A stretch of 64,000 bases of DNA from assembly GCF_000723405.1 (NCBI RefSeq), contig NZ_CCAE010000009.1:61793-125792 (forward strand), given 5' to 3'. This stretch comes from Hydrogenophaga intermedia (GTDB taxonomy: Bacteria > Pseudomonadota > Gammaproteobacteria > Burkholderiales > Burkholderiaceae_C). Within the stretch, counting starts at the first letter, position 1, and every line of letters begins with the position of its first letter. Both the position numbers and the translations under genes were made by a program. This document shows, one piece after another, positions 15,979 to 27,114 of the stretch. A model generated the notes under the pieces. That model was not told where the DNA came from and ran no database searches. It worked only from the letters and a program-made list of their open reading frames with translations.

Positions 15979-17142
15979 ATGCGCCCCACGCCCCGCCACA
16001 CCCTCGCGACGGGCCTGACCCGCCGCGCCTTCGCCGCCAGCGCCATCGGTGGTGCCGCCAGCCTGGCCGCGCCGGCCCTGCTGGCGCAGAGCAACCGCAT
16101 CGTGCTCGGCCAGTCGGCCGCGTTCAGCGGGCCGGCCGCGCAACTGGGCATCCAGTTCAACGCGGGCGCACAGCTCTATTTCGATCAGCTCAACCAGCAG
16201 GGCGGCGTGGGTGGCCAGCGCATCGAGATCGTCAAGCTCGACGACGGCTACGAGCCCGACCGCTGCGCCGAGAACACGCGCCAGTTGCTCTCGCGCGGCT
16301 GCACCGCGCTGTTCGGCTACATCGGCACACCCACCAGCCTGGCGGCGCTGCCGCTGGCCATCAAGGACGGTACCCCTTTCATCGCACCCTTCACCGGCGC
16401 CATGGGCTTGCGCCAGCCGTTCAATCGCCTGGTCTTTCATCTGCGCGCCTCGTACAACGACGAGACCGCGCTGATCGTGCGCCAGCTCACCAGCCTGGGG
16501 CTCAACGACATCGCCGTGTTCCACCAGAACGACTCGTACGGCAAGGCCGGCCTGGACGGCGTGACGCTCGCACTGGAGCAGCGCAAGCTCAAGCCCAAGG
16601 CCACCGCCACGGTGGAGCGCAACTCGGTGGACGTCGCCAAGGCCGTGTCCACCATCGTCGCGGCCAAGCCGCAGGCCGTGGTGCAGATCAGCGCCTACGC
16701 CTCTTGCGCGGCCTTCGTCCGCGAGGCGCGCAAGGCCGGCTTCGGTGGCACCTTCTTCAATGTGTCCTTCGTCGGCACGCAGGCGCTGGCCGACGCGCTC
16801 GGCAAGGACGGCGCGGGCGTGGCCATCTCGCAGGTGGTGCCCAACCCGTTCTCCACCACGCGACCCGTCACGCGCGAGTTCCTCGACGCGATCGCGCGAG
16901 GCGGCAACAAGGTGCAGCCCAACTACTCCAGCCTCGAAGGATTCCTCGCCGCGCGGCTGTTCGCCGAGGGCGCGCGCCGCACGCCCGGGCGCCTCAACAC
17001 GGACTCGCTGGTGAACGGTCTCGAGGCCATCGGCGACACCAGCTTCGGTGGCTTCAGCATCTCGCTCGGTGCCGACAACCACGTGGCCTCACGTTTCTCT
17101 GAGCTGTCGATGCTCACGGGCGACGGTCGCGTGCGCACCTGA
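15979..17142 (+). CDS. Liv-type ABC transporter substrate-binding protein, Tat-exported
   Basis: 387 residues from the ATG at 15979 with AGGAGGT nine bases upstream. Residues 1-37 are a twin-arginine signal (TRRAFAASAIGGAASLAA, cleavage near ALLAQ). The mature part is a type I periplasmic binding protein of the branched-chain amino acid class (IVLGQSAAFSGPAAQLG, GTPFIAPFTGAMGLRQPF, VFHQNDSYGKAGLDG). No permease or ATPase gene is adjacent, and the downstream histidine kinase on the same strand raises the option that it is a sensory receptor rather than a transport component. Ligand unknown. Confidence 0.85.
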   Translation: MRPTPRHTLATGLTRRAFAASAIGGAASLAAPALLAQSNRIVLGQSAAFSGPAAQLGIQFNAGAQLYFDQLNQQGGVGGQRIEIVKLDDGYEPDRCAENTRQLLSRGCTALFGYIGTPTSLAALPLAIKDGTPFIAPFTGAMGLRQPFNRLVFHLRASYNDETALIVRQLTSLGLNDIAVFHQNDSYGKAGLDGVTLALEQRKLKPKATATVERNSVDVAKAVSTIVAAKPQAVVQISAYASCAAFVREARKAGFGGTFFNVSFVGTQALADALGKDGAGVAISQVVPNPFSTTRPVTREFLDAIARGGNKVQPNYSSLEGFLAARLFAEGARRTPGRLNTDSLVNGLEAIGDTSFGGFSISLGADNHVASRFSELSMLTGDGRVRT

Positions 17143-17175
17143 GCGGTCCGACCTGACAAACCTGACAGGGGGGTA

Positions 17176-17195
17176 CGGTGCCAGGGCTGGCACCG
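17176..17195 (+). terminator. Hairpin after the substrate-binding protein gene
   Basis: CGGTGCCA (17176-17183) and TGGCACCG (17188-17195) form a perfect 8-base stem with a GGGC loop, 34 bases after the stop codon. No T tract follows. It may terminate or process the transcript before the kinase gene. Confidence 0.45.
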
Positions 17196-17263
17196 TGCGG
17201 GTGAACGCATGCATCATGCAATGAACACGCGCAAGGGCGCGTTTCGCTCAATGATTGCCTGCC

Positions 17264-18436
17264 GTGTCGAACCGATCCCTGCTCTCCGCGCTGCCGGTGG
17301 CCGAGTGGCCATTGCCCCCCGGTGATCGTCTCCCCTGCGCGCTGCTGCTGGTCACCGCGGATGGGCTGGTGCACAGTGCCAACGCCACGGCATGCGCCTG
17401 GTTCGACGGCCGCACCCACGCCATGACGCCGCTGGTGCGTTTTCTGCGCCTCTGCGGACACGACACACGCGCGGGCGAAATCGATGCGTTCATGGAAGGC
17501 ATGCGCCGGACCGGCGAGATGCGCGAGCTGAGGCTGGCGCTGTGCCGCCACACCGGCGAGCGCTTCTCGGCGCTGCTCATGGGCATGCCCCTGATCGACC
17601 CGAGTGGCCTGTACCTCGGCTTCGACACCATGGTGCTCGATCTGTCGCGCTGGCAGGACCGGGAGGCACTGGTGCCGTACACCCACGGCGAAGGCCTGCA
17701 GGCGCAACTGGAGACGCGCACCCGATCGAACGCCATGGCCATGCGCGACATCGACGCCTTCACACAGATCCTGTCGCACGACCTGCGCGTGCCGCTGCGC
17801 CACGCCAGGGGCTACCTGCGCCTGATGCGCGAGCACGTCGCGACGGCGAACGACCCCTTGCAGGCCGAGTACACGCAGTCGGCCCAGGGCGCCGTCGACA
17901 GCATGAAGGGAGTGATCGACGCGGTGCTCGACTTCGCTCGGCTGTCGCGCATGCCGCTGGACGTGCAGTTCGTGCCCCTGGGTCCTCTGGTGCGTGGCGT
18001 GCTCGGCCACCTGGGCCACCACGCGCACGCGCCCACGGTCGACTGGCGCATCGACGGCCGATGGCCCGGCGTGCGCGGCGACCCCAGGCTGCTCGCCCAG
18101 GCCTTCTCCCACTTGCTGGACAACGCCTTGAAGTTCACGCGCGGCCTTGAGCGCCCGGTGATCGAAGTGGGCTGGCGCGACGGCGCCGACGGCGTGCGCG
18201 TGATCCACGTCCACGACAACGGTGTGGGGTTCGACCGGCGCGCTTCGGACAAGCTCTTCATGCTGTTCCACCGACAGCATCACCCTCTGGAGTTCGAGGG
18301 ACTGGGCACGGGCCTGGCACTCACGCGCCGCATCATCGAGCGCCACGGCGGCGCCATACGCTGCGAGTCCTCGCCCGGCCAGGGCTGCCGCATGAACTTC
18401 ACGCTGCCGGGCGACCTGGCGAGCGGCGCCGCCTGA
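17264..18436 (+). CDS. Sensor histidine kinase (soluble, HisKA plus HATPase)
   Basis: 390 residues if started at the GTG at 17264; a TTG at 17255 is an alternative and neither has a good SD. Residues 20-135 look like a PAS-like sensor (LLLVTADGLVHSANATACAW). The dimerisation and phosphoacceptor box is ILSHDLRVPLRHARGY with H172. ATP-binding motifs follow: N box LLDNALKFT (284-292), G1 DNGVGFD (318-324), G2 GLGTGLAL (346-353). No transmembrane segment, so it is cytoplasmic. There is no response-regulator gene beside it, making it an orphan kinase. The linker style resembles phytochrome-type kinases, but no chromophore domain is present. Confidence 0.87.
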   Translation: MSNRSLLSALPVAEWPLPPGDRLPCALLLVTADGLVHSANATACAWFDGRTHAMTPLVRFLRLCGHDTRAGEIDAFMEGMRRTGEMRELRLALCRHTGERFSALLMGMPLIDPSGLYLGFDTMVLDLSRWQDREALVPYTHGEGLQAQLETRTRSNAMAMRDIDAFTQILSHDLRVPLRHARGYLRLMREHVATANDPLQAEYTQSAQGAVDSMKGVIDAVLDFARLSRMPLDVQFVPLGPLVRGVLGHLGHHAHAPTVDWRIDGRWPGVRGDPRLLAQAFSHLLDNALKFTRGLERPVIEVGWRDGADGVRVIHVHDNGVGFDRRASDKLFMLFHRQHHPLEFEGLGTGLALTRRIIERHGGAIRCESSPGQGCRMNFTLPGDLASGAA

Positions 18437-18451
18437 GGGTGTCCGCGCCGC

Positions 18452-18865
18452 TCAGCCGAGCGGGGACGGTGCGTCCGGCAGCACCGCTGTCACCTCGATC
18501 TCCACCTTCGCGCGCGCTTCCACCAGCCGGCGAACCTCCACGCAGGTCATGGCGGGGAAGTGCTTGCCCATCACCGCGCGGTAGGCCTCGCCGAGCTCGC
18601 GCAGGCGCGCGTTGTACTCGTCTCGGTCGAGGATGTACCAGGTCATGCGCACCATGTGCTCGGGGCCGGCGCCCGCGCAGCGCAGCACGTCGTGCACGTT
18701 CTGCAGGGCCTGGCGCGTCTGCGCGATGAAGTCGTCGCTCTCGAACTGCTGCTGGCCGTTCCAGCCGATCTGGCCGCCGACGAAGACCTGCGTGCCGCGC
18801 GCGGCGATGCCGTTGGCGTAGCCCTTGGCAGGTATCCAGCCGTCGGGGTGGAGGTGTTGCAGCAT
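18452..18865 (-). CDS. RidA/YjgF-family enamine/imine deaminase in 2-aminobenzoate operon
   Basis: A 137-residue RidA-fold protein (MLQHLHPDGWIPAKGYANGI, GTQVFVGGQIGWNG, NVHDVLRCAGAGPEHMVRMT, CVEVRRLVEARAKVEIEVTA). Family members hydrolyse reactive enamines or imines to ketones and ammonia; the conserved Arg is in RRLVEARAKVEIE. It is the last gene of the 2-aminobenzoate operon, 4 bases after the CoA-ligase stop. The ring-reduced product of 2-aminobenzoyl-CoA carries an enamine-type amino group, so a role in releasing that nitrogen is a sensible inference. Confidence 0.85.
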   Translation of the reverse strand: MLQHLHPDGWIPAKGYANGIAARGTQVFVGGQIGWNGQQQFESDDFIAQTRQALQNVHDVLRCAGAGPEHMVRMTWYILDRDEYNARLRELGEAYRAVMGKHFPAMTCVEVRRLVEARAKVEIEVTAVLPDAPSPLG

Positions 18866-18869
18866 GGTG

Positions 18870-20485
18870 TCAGGCCTTGTCTCGGGAAACTTGTTGTCGA
18901 AGGGCGAAGCGTTGCAGCTTGCCGGTTTCGGTGCGCGGCAGGCGCTCCACGAACAGCACCTCGCGCGGGTACTTGTAGGGCGCCATGCTGGCCTTGGCGT
19001 GGTCCTGCAGCGCCTTGACCAGGGCCGCGTCGCCGGTGTGGCCGGGCTTGAGCACCACGTAGGCCACGATCACCTGGCCGCGCTCGTCGTCGTGGCGGCC
19101 GACCACGCCGCACTCGGCCACGGCGGGGTGGGCCAGCAGGGAGGATTCGCCCTCCGGCCCCGCCACGTTGTAGCCGGCGGTGATGATCATGTCGTCGGTG
19201 CGCGCCTGGTAGAAGTAGTAGCCGTCCGCGTCGCGCCGGAAGGCGTCGCCGGGGAAGTTCCAGCCGCCCTGCACGTACTGCGCCTGGCGCGGTTCATCGA
19301 GGTAGCGGCAGCCCGTGGGGCCGATCACCGCGAGGCGGCCGATCTCGCCGTCGGGCACGGGCTGGCCTTCGTCGTTCACGATGCGCGCGGTGTAGCCCGG
19401 CACCACGGTGCCGATGGCGCCGCGCCGCACGGCCTCGGGCGCGGCCGAGACGAAGATGTGGAACATCTCCGTGGCGCCGATGCCGTCGAGCATCTCGATG
19501 CCGCTGGCCTGCTTCCACAATTGGCGCGTGGCGTCGGGCAGACCCTCGCCCGCGCTCACGCAGATGCGCAGTTGACCGATGCCGTGCTGCTGCGCGAAGG
19601 GGGCCATCTGCCGATAGAACGTTGGCGCGGTGTAGCAGATGGTCGCGCCCTTCTCGGCGATGAGCTTGACCATGGCCTCGGGCGTGTAGGCGATCGAGGG
19701 GAAGTAGATCGATGAGCCGGCCCACATCGGGAAGATGAGCAGCCCGCCCAGGCCGAAGGTGAAGGCCAGCGGCGGCGATCCGACCACGATGTCGTCGGGC
19801 GTGGCGCGCAGCACGTGGCGCGGCCAGCACTCACAGGCGGCCAGCACGTCGCGGTGCGTGTGCACAGCGGCCTTGGGCACACCCGTGGTGCCGGAGGTGA
19901 AGGCCAGCAGCGCGATGTCGTCGCCCGCGGTGGGGCAGGGCGTGGCCTGCTCGGGCTGCTTGGCGGCCAGCGCCTCCAGGCTGTCGGCGCCGTCGGTGTT
20001 GAAGCGCAACATCGGCAGGGCGCTGCCGCAGGCCTCCAGCTCGGCGGTGAGCTTGGCGTCGCACAGCAGCAGCGCCGGCTGCGACTTGTCGATGATGCCC
20101 TTGAGTTCCTTGGCGCGCAGCAGCGGCATGGTCGCCACCACCACCAGCCCCGCCTGCACCACGGCCAGCCAGGCCAGGGCCATCGCCACCGAGTTGCCGC
20201 CGCGCAGCAGCACGCGGTTGCCGGGCACCAAGCCATGCTCGCGCACCAGCAGGTTGGTGATGCGGTTGACCTGCTCGCGTGCTTGCGCGTAGCTCAGCGT
20301 GCGCGCGTCGCTGCGCAGGAAGGGGCGATCGGCGTGGCCGTTGGACGAGGCGCGATCGAACAGGGCCTGCACCAGGTTCACCTGCGCGGGAATGGCCTTG
20401 AGTTCGGGCGTGTCGAAGCGCAGCTCGGGCCACTGTTCGTGGGGCGGCAGGCGGTCGTGCACGAAGCGGTCGGTCTGGGCAGAGG

Positions 20486-20489
<4 letters not shown>
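18870..20489 (-). CDS. 2-aminobenzoate-CoA ligase (benzoate-CoA ligase family)
   Basis: A 539-residue ANL-superfamily acid:CoA ligase. The phosphate-binding loop [10 protein letters not shown] is at 197-206 and the catalytic C-terminal lysine, in [10 protein letters not shown], at about 524. Sequence features such as [16 protein letters not shown] and [15 protein letters not shown] are those of benzoate/2-aminobenzoate-CoA ligases rather than fatty-acid ligases. It converts the aromatic acid, ATP and CoA to the CoA thioester, the first step of the operon's pathway. The ATG at 20489 overlaps the upstream stop as ATGA. A substrate other than anthranilate, such as benzoate or salicylate, cannot be excluded. 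Confidence 0.85.
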
Positions 20490-21685
<1,196 letters not shown>

Positions 21686-21689
21686 GGGC

Positions 21690-22541
21690 TCAGTCTCCTT
21701 CGAAGGCCGGGCGTTGCTTGGCGGCGAAAGCCTCGTAGGCACGCCGGAAGTCCTGCGTCTGCATGCAGATCGCCTGGGCTTGCGCCTCGGCTTCGATGGC
21801 CTGGTCCAGCGTCATGGCCCATTCCTGGTGCAGCATGGTCTTGGTCATGCCGTGCGCGAAGGTGGGGCCTTCGGCGAGCGAGGCGGCGAGTTTGAGCGCC
21901 GCCTCGGGCAGCGCATCCGGTTCGTGCAGCGCGTTGAAGAAGCCCCAGGCCAGGCCTTCGTCGGCTTTCATGGAACGGCCAGTGAACAGCAGCTCGCTCG
22001 CGCGCCCCTGGCCGATGACGCGCGGCAGCAGCGCGCAGGCGCCCATGTCGGCGCCGGCCAGGCCCACACGCGTGAACAGGAAGGCGGTGCTGGTGCGCGG
22101 CGTGCCCAGGCGCAGGTCGGACGCCAGCGCCATCATGGCGCCGGCGCCCGCGCACACCCCATCGATGGCAGCCACGATGGGCTGCGGGCAGGCGCGCATG
22201 GCGGCCACCAGCGCGCCCGTCATGCGCGTGAAGGCCAGCAGCTCGGGCATGGTCATGGTGGTGAGCGGGCCGATGATCTCGTGCACGTCGCCGCCCGAGC
22301 AGAAGTTGCCGCCGGCGCCGGTGAGCACCACGGCCTTCACGTCGGTGGCGCGCTGCAGGCCGTTGAACCAGTCGCGCAACTCGGCGTAGGAGTCGAAGGT
22401 CAGCGGGTTCTTGCGGTCCGGCCGGTTGAGCGTGACGGTGGCCACGCCGTTCGTGATGGACAGGGCGAAGTGCCTGGGCGAGGCCGGGGCCGGCGCGTAC
22501 TGGCCGCGCATGGGGTTGTGGTCGGGGATGGGGTGTTTCAT
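21690..22541 (-). CDS. Enoyl-CoA hydratase/isomerase of the 2-aminobenzoate operon
   Basis: A 283-residue crotonase-fold protein. The oxyanion-hole motif is [15 protein letters not shown], with the second half [20 protein letters not shown] and [20 protein letters not shown]. It has an N-terminal extension of about 25 residues ([20 protein letters not shown]). Expected to hydrate, isomerise or open the ring of a CoA-bound intermediate. ATGA overlap with the MarR gene upstream; four bases separate its stop from the next start. Confidence 0.88.
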   Translation of the reverse strand: MKHPIPDHNPMRGQYAPAPASPRHFALSITNGVATVTLNRPDRKNPLTFDSYAELRDWFNGLQRATDVKAVVLTGAGGNFCSGGDVHEIIGPLTTMTMPELLAFTRMTGALVAAMRACPQPIVAAIDGVCAGAGAMMALASDLRLGTPRTSTAFLFTRVGLAGADMGACALLPRVIGQGRASELLFTGRSMKADEGLAWGFFNALHEPDALPEAALKLAASLAEGPTFAHGMTKTMLHQEWAMTLDQAIEAEAQAQAICMQTQDFRRAYEAFAAKQRPAFEGD

Positions 22542-23044
22542 TCGCTGGCGTCCGTCAGGCGCTGGTTGAGGTCGAGCTGGTGCTGCTTCACTTTGCCGAG
22601 CAGTTTGTAGAGCTGCTCCAGGTCGCGCGGTGACAGGCCCTCGAAGGCCTCCACGATCCAGTGCTCGTGCTGCTCGGCCATCTGCGTGAAGGCGCGGCGG
22701 CCAGGGTCGGTCAGGCGCACGCGGAAGGCGCGCCGGTCGCCCTCCACACCCGTGCGCTCCACCAGGCCCTCGGCCACCAGCTGGTCGGTGATGCCGGTGA
22801 CGTTGCCGCCGGTGACCATGAGCCGGTGCGACAGCTCCTTCATCTTCAGGCCCTCGGGGTGGCGCTCCAGTTGCGCCATGAGGTCGAAGCGCGGCAAGGT
22901 GGTGTCGAAGTGCTCGCGCAGGCCGGCGCGCACGCGCTTCTCGATGAGTTGCGAGCAGGTGAGCAGGCGCAGCCACAGGCGCAACTCGTGCGCGTGCTCG
23001 CTGTGCGCGCGCGCCTCGAGGTCCAGGATTTCGATGTCGTTCAT
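22538..23044 (-). CDS. MarR-family transcriptional regulator of the 2-aminobenzoate operon
   Basis: 168 residues with the MarR winged helix: [39 protein letters not shown] (recognition helix) and [20 protein letters not shown] (wing). Such regulators of CoA-dependent aromatic operons usually repress until the aryl-CoA thioester binds. It is embedded in the operon with ATGA overlaps on both sides, so it would be autoregulated with the catabolic genes. A palindrome over the operon promoter (25405-25421) is the likely target. Confidence 0.88.
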   Translation of the reverse strand: MNDIEILDLEARAHSEHAHELRLWLRLLTCSQLIEKRVRAGLREHFDTTLPRFDLMAQLERHPEGLKMKELSHRLMVTGGNVTGITDQLVAEGLVERTGVEGDRRAFRVRLTDPGRRAFTQMAEQHEHWIVEAFEGLSPRDLEQLYKLLGKVKQHQLDLNQRLTDASE

Positions 23045-25404
23045 TTGGCTGCCTCCTCTTCCTCTTTGGCCGTCATCGCTTGTTGACGGGCGATCTCGCG
23101 GTAGAGCTGGTCGCGCCCGCTGAGGTAGGGCGCGGGCCAGTCGATGGCGCGCGTCTGCAGCCTGGCGGCTTCGTGCAAGGTCCAGGCCGGGTTGGCCAGG
23201 TGTGGCCGGGCCACGGCGCACAGGTCGGCGCGGCCCGCGGCGATGATGCTGTTGGCGTGGTCGGCCTCGCTGATGGCGCCCACGGCGATGGTGAGGATGT
23301 CCACCTCGTTGCGCACGCGATCGGCAAAGGGCGTCTGGTACATGCGGCCATACACCGGCTTCGCCTGGCGCGTGGTCTGGCCGGAGGACACGTCGATCAC
23401 GTCGCAGCCCGCGGCCTTGAACAGGCGCGCGATGGCCACCGCGTCGTCCGGCGTGGTGCCGCCGGGCGTCCAGTCGTGCGCGGAGATGCGCACGCTCATG
23501 GGCTTGTCAGCGGGCCAGGCGGCGCGCATGGCCTTGAAGACTTCCAGCGGGTAGCGGCAGCGGTTCTCCAGCGAGCCGCCGTACTCGTCGGTGCGCTGGT
23601 TGGTGAGCGGGCTGATGAAGGCCGAGAGCAGGTAGCCGTGCGCGCAGTGCAGCTCCAGCCAGTCGAAGCCGGCGGCGGCGGCGCGCTGCGTGGAGGCGAG
23701 GAAGGCGGCCGTCATGGCGTCCATGTCGGCGCGGGTCATGGCGCGCGGCACCTGGTTCTGCTCGCCGTAGGCCACGGCGCTGGCCGAGAGCAGCGGCCAG
23801 TTGCCGGCGGGCAGGGGCTCGTCGATCTGATCCCAACCGAGCTGCGTGGAGCCCTTGGCCCCACTGTGGCCGAGCTGGATGCCGATCTTCGCGCCGTTGC
23901 CCTGCTCATGGGCGAAGCGCACGATGCGCTCGAACGCGCGTTGCTGCTCGTCGTTCCACAGCCCGGGGCAGCCGGGGGTGATGCGGCCCTCAGGCGTGGG
24001 GCTGGTCATCTCCACCATCACCAGTGCCGCGCCGCCCGCGGCGCGCGCGCCCAGGTGCACGAAGTGCCAGTCGCCCACCACACCGTCTACCGCCTTGTAC
24101 TGCGCCATGGGCGAGACCACGATGCGGTTCTTGAGTTCGACGCTGCGCACTTTCAGCGGCAGCAGCATGGGTGGGGTGGGGTGCTTCGCGGCTGCCTGAC
24201 CTGCGCGCTGGCCTAGCCAGTTTTCATAGCCCTCGAGCCACTTCGCATCGCGCAGGCGCAGGTTCTCGTGGCTGATGCGCTGGCTGCGCGTGAGCAGCGA
24301 GTAGGCGAACTGCTCGATCTCCATGGCCGTGTAGCGGTCCACATGCTCGAACCATTCGGTGGAGTTGCGCGCGGCGTTCTGGATCTTGAGCACCTCCACG
24401 CTGCGCCGTGCTTCGTAGGCCTGCAGCACGGTGGCCACGTCGGCTTCGGGGTGGCGTTCGAACTCGGTGGCCAGGTCGATGGCGTCTTCCAGCGCGAGCT
24501 TGGTGCCGCTGCCGATGGAGAAGTGGGCGGTGTGCGCGGCGTCGCCCATGAGTACGATGGGGACGCGGCGGCCGGCGATGTCCTGGGTATGCACCCAGGT
24601 CTTGCAGATCACGCGGGGGAAACGGATCCAGATGGCCGATCCGCGCAGGTGCGAGGCGTTGCTGATGAGGCGGTGGCCGTCGAGGTAAGGAGCGAAGAGC
24701 TTTTCGCAGAAGGCGATGGCGTCTTCCTGGCTCATCTGGTCGATGCCGTGCGCCTGCCACACGTGCTCAGGCGTCTCCACGATGAAGGTGGAGGTGTCGG
24801 CGTCGAACTGGTAGGCGTGCGCCTGGAACCAGCCATGTTCGGTCTGGACGAAGGCGAAGGTGAAGGCGTCGAAGGTCTTCTTCGTGCCCAGCCAGACGAA
24901 GCGGCATTGGCGCGTGTCGATGTCGGGCTCGAAGGTGCTGGCGTAGCGTGTGCGCACGCGGCTGTTGAGGCCGTCGCTGGCGATCACAAGGTCGGCGGTG
25001 TACTGCGCGGCCAGGGCCTGGTCGTCGGTGACGTCGGTCTCGAACACCAGGTTCACGCCGAGCGTCTGGCAGCGCGCCTGCAGCACGTTGAGCAGCCGCT
25101 TGCGCCCGATGCCGCAGAAGCCGTGGCCGCCGCTGCGCACGCTGCGGCCCTTGTAGAAGACTTCGATGTCGTCCCAGTGGTTGAAGGCGTCGCCGATCTC
25201 CTGCGCCGTCTCCGGATCGGCCGCGCGCAGGTTGCCCAGGGTCTGGTCGGACAGCACCACGCCCCAGCCGAAGGTGTCGAAAGGGCGGTTGCGCTCGACG
25301 ACGGTGATCTCCAGCGAGGGCTGGCGCCGCTTCATCAGCAGCGCGAAGTACAAGCCGGCCGGGCCACCACCGATGCACAGGATGCGTTGCAGGGACGTTT
25401 TCAT
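23041..25404 (-). CDS. 2-aminobenzoyl-CoA monooxygenase/reductase (bifunctional)
   Basis: 787 residues, a two-domain flavoenzyme. Residues 1-400 are an FAD monooxygenase: [18 protein letters not shown] (dinucleotide fold), [18 protein letters not shown], and [20 protein letters not shown]. Residues 405-787 are an old-yellow-enzyme FMN reductase: [35 protein letters not shown] and [14 protein letters not shown]. This fusion and length match the enzyme that hydroxylates and then reduces the ring of 2-aminobenzoyl-CoA, giving a non-aromatic product. The N-terminal half also resembles salicylyl-CoA 5-hydroxylase. First gene of the operon; the ATG has no SD and lies next to the promoter. Confidence 0.9.
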   Translation of the reverse strand: MKTSLQRILCIGGGPAGLYFALLMKRRQPSLEITVVERNRPFDTFGWGVVLSDQTLGNLRAADPETAQEIGDAFNHWDDIEVFYKGRSVRSGGHGFCGIGRKRLLNVLQARCQTLGVNLVFETDVTDDQALAAQYTADLVIASDGLNSRVRTRYASTFEPDIDTRQCRFVWLGTKKTFDAFTFAFVQTEHGWFQAHAYQFDADTSTFIVETPEHVWQAHGIDQMSQEDAIAFCEKLFAPYLDGHRLISNASHLRGSAIWIRFPRVICKTWVHTQDIAGRRVPIVLMGDAAHTAHFSIGSGTKLALEDAIDLATEFERHPEADVATVLQAYEARRSVEVLKIQNAARNSTEWFEHVDRYTAMEIEQFAYSLLTRSQRISHENLRLRDAKWLEGYENWLGQRAGQAAAKHPTPPMLLPLKVRSVELKNRIVVSPMAQYKAVDGVVGDWHFVHLGARAAGGAALVMVEMTSPTPEGRITPGCPGLWNDEQQRAFERIVRFAHEQGNGAKIGIQLGHSGAKGSTQLGWDQIDEPLPAGNWPLLSASAVAYGEQNQVPRAMTRADMDAMTAAFLASTQRAAAAGFDWLELHCAHGYLLSAFISPLTNQRTDEYGGSLENRCRYPLEVFKAMRAAWPADKPMSVRISAHDWTPGGTTPDDAVAIARLFKAAGCDVIDVSSGQTTRQAKPVYGRMYQTPFADRVRNEVDILTIAVGAISEADHANSIIAAGRADLCAVARPHLANPAWTLHEAARLQTRAIDWPAPYLSGRDQLYREIARQQAMTAKEEEEAAK

Positions 25405-25449
25405 GTCTAATTAGTTTAGACCTGAAACAATGGCCGGCAACCGGGTAAA
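25405..25449 (-). promoter_or_regulatory. Operon promoter with MarR-type palindrome
   Basis: GTCTAA (25405-25410) and TTAGAC (25416-25421) form a dyad with a 5-base spacer. On the minus strand TTGCCG (25443-25438) and TAAACT (25421-25413 region) at 16-base spacing form a sigma-70-like promoter whose -10 lies inside the dyad, so binding would block RNA polymerase. The -10 ends about 8 bases before the ATG at 25404, so the mRNA has almost no leader. The MarR regulator inside the operon is the probable ligand. Confidence 0.5.
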
Positions 25450-25540
25450 CCCTCGTCTCGTCGCGACGTGTTACACCGATGAACTGGCGTGCCCGCAGTC
25501 AAGGGAGTAATGTCCGACGCTCAGTCGTTTGAGAGCCTGT

Positions 25541-25867
25541 ATGAGTGTGTACCGCTTCAAGTCCCGGGAGACCGGGGACCTCGTCATGTTGCCGGCGCAC
25601 GGCAAGCGCCTGCTGGAAATCCTGGGCAAGGATCCGGAGAGCCCAGGGGTGCTGCTGCCCGATGACATGCCCCGCGCGATCGACGCGATCCGCGCGGCCG
25701 TGCTGAGCGAGGAGGCCGAGCACAAGCGCCTGCGCGACGAGGCCGAGGCCAGGGGTGAGCCCGCGCCCACCTTCGAGAGCGTGAGCCTTCGCATGCGCAG
25801 CACGCCCTTCATCGAGATGCTGCAGCGCGCGCAGAAGGCGGGCGTGGAGATGACCTGGGGAGTGTAG
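25541..25867 (+). CDS. DUF1840-family protein
   Basis: 108 residues from the ATG at 25541 (MSVYRFKSRETGDLVMLPAH); the frame extends four codons further upstream. The N-terminal beta segment followed by KRLLEILGKDPESPGVLLP and PRAIDAIRAAVLSEEAEHKR matches the small DUF1840 family common in beta-proteobacteria, with no known function. Soluble and charged. It is divergent from the 2-aminobenzoate operon and probably has its own promoter in the 136-base gap. Confidence 0.75.
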   Translation: MSVYRFKSRETGDLVMLPAHGKRLLEILGKDPESPGVLLPDDMPRAIDAIRAAVLSEEAEHKRLRDEAEARGEPAPTFESVSLRMRSTPFIEMLQRAQKAGVEMTWGV

Positions 25868-25870
25868 AGC

Positions 25871-25960
25871 GAGGCACCCCCCGCGCGGCTTCGCCGCTCC
25901 CCCCTCTGCTGCGCGATGGGGGCGCACCCTGCGGCCTGGCGAAGCCAGTTCCGCGGGTGC
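25871..25960 (-). repeat. Structured intergenic repeat, copy A
   Basis: A 90-base element between the convergent DUF1840 gene and the first Bug gene. Read on the minus strand: GCACC, GCGGAACTGGCTTCGCCAGG, GCCGCAGGGTGCGCCCCC, a loop, GGGGGG, AGCGGCGAAGCCGCGC, GGGGGGTGC. The ends GCACC and GGTGC pair, and two hairpins (CTGGCTTCGCCAG and GCGGCGAAGCCGC) lie inside. It aligns with copy B (27115-27192) with changes on both sides of stems. It may also act as a bidirectional terminator. Confidence 0.75.
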
Positions 25961-25978
25961 CTTAAAAGCGGGGCGGTG

Positions 25979-26971
25979 TCAGTCCACTTTCGCGCCGGAG
26001 GCCTTCACGACGGCGCCCCACTTCTTGATCTCTGCGTCGATCAGCGCGGCGAATTCCGCGGGCGTGTTGCCGCTGGGAATCGCGCCCTGGGCCAGCAGGC
26101 GCTCTTTCACCGCCGGTGTGTTCAGCGCCTTCGCGGTTTCCTGTTGCACACGGCTCACGATGTCGGGCGGCGTGCCGGCGGGCGCCAGCAGGCCGAACCA
26201 GGAACTGGCCTCGAAGCCGGGCAGCTTGCCGGCCTCTGCCACGGTGGGAACGTCGGGCAGCGCGGCCGAGCGCACGGCGCTGGTGACGGCGAAGGCCTTG
26301 AGGTTGCCGGCCTGGATGTGGGGCATGGCCGAGGGCAGGTTGTCGAACATCACGTCCATGTTGCCCGCGAGCAGGTCCGTCATGGCCGGGCCGGAGCCGC
26401 GGTAGGGGATGTGTGTCATGAAGATGCCGGTGCGCGACTTGAACAGCTCGCCCGCCAGGTGGATGGAGGTACCGTTGCCGCTGGAGGCCATGTTCAGGCG
26501 CCCCGGCTGCGACTTGGCCACGCGGATGAAGTCCGCCACGCTGTTGACGCCGAGCTCCTGGGCGCGCTTGCTGCTCATCACCATGACGTTGGGCACGCCG
26601 GCCACCAGGGTCACGGGCGCGAAGTCCTTCTGCGGGTCGTAGGGCAGCTTGCTGTAGAGCGACTTGTTGATGCCGTGCGTGCCCACGGTGCCCATGAGCA
26701 GGGTGTAGCCATCGTTGGGTGACTTGGCCACCACCTCGGCGCCGATGTTGCCGCCGGCTCCGCCGCGGTTCTCCACCACGAAGCTCTGGCCGAAGGCCTT
26801 GCTCAGTTCGGGCGCGATGGTGCGGGCCAGGATATCGGTGGTGCCGCCGGGGGCGAAGGGCACGACGATGCGCACGGGTTTGCTGGGCCAAGCGCCCTGC
26901 GCCAGCGCGGTGGCGGGCACCACGAGGGCGGCGGCGAGGGCGACGGCGAGGGATCGGCGGTTGATGCGCAT
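25979..26971 (-). CDS. Bug/TctC-family periplasmic solute receptor
   Basis: 330 residues, Sec signal 1-24 (ending ATALAQ), then the Bug fold: [66 protein letters not shown] and [11 protein letters not shown]. Bug proteins bind carboxylates or similar small acids; many work without a local TctAB permease, as here. GCAGGAGAC precedes the ATG at 26971. Next to the second Bug gene, in the same direction. The ligand could be one of the aromatic acids metabolised nearby, but this is conjecture. Confidence 0.9.
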   Translation of the reverse strand: MRINRRSLAVALAAALVVPATALAQGAWPSKPVRIVVPFAPGGTTDILARTIAPELSKAFGQSFVVENRGGAGGNIGAEVVAKSPNDGYTLLMGTVGTHGINKSLYSKLPYDPQKDFAPVTLVAGVPNVMVMSSKRAQELGVNSVADFIRVAKSQPGRLNMASSGNGTSIHLAGELFKSRTGIFMTHIPYRGSGPAMTDLLAGNMDVMFDNLPSAMPHIQAGNLKAFAVTSAVRSAALPDVPTVAEAGKLPGFEASSWFGLLAPAGTPPDIVSRVQQETAKALNTPAVKERLLAQGAIPSGNTPAEFAALIDAEIKKWGAVVKASGAKVD

Positions 26972-27061
26972 GTGGTTGTCTCCTGCTTGAACGGTTGGTG
27001 ACCGTCAGCCTATCGGCGCTGCCCGAGGAGTCAACCGGAGGACTACTACCTGGCGAGCGCA

Positions 27062-27081
27062 GGTGTCAGCCCAGAGACACC
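27062..27081. repeat. Short hairpin GGTGTC/GACACC
   Basis: GGTGTC (27062-27067) and GACACC (27076-27081) form a 6-base dyad in the gap between the two Bug genes. The sequence CAGAGACACC at 27072-27081 recurs at 27110-27119 at the start of repeat copy B, so it looks like a duplicated end of that element. Confidence 0.4.
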
Positions 27082-27114
27082 CGCGCTGCGTGCACGGGTC
27101 CCCCCCATCCAGAG

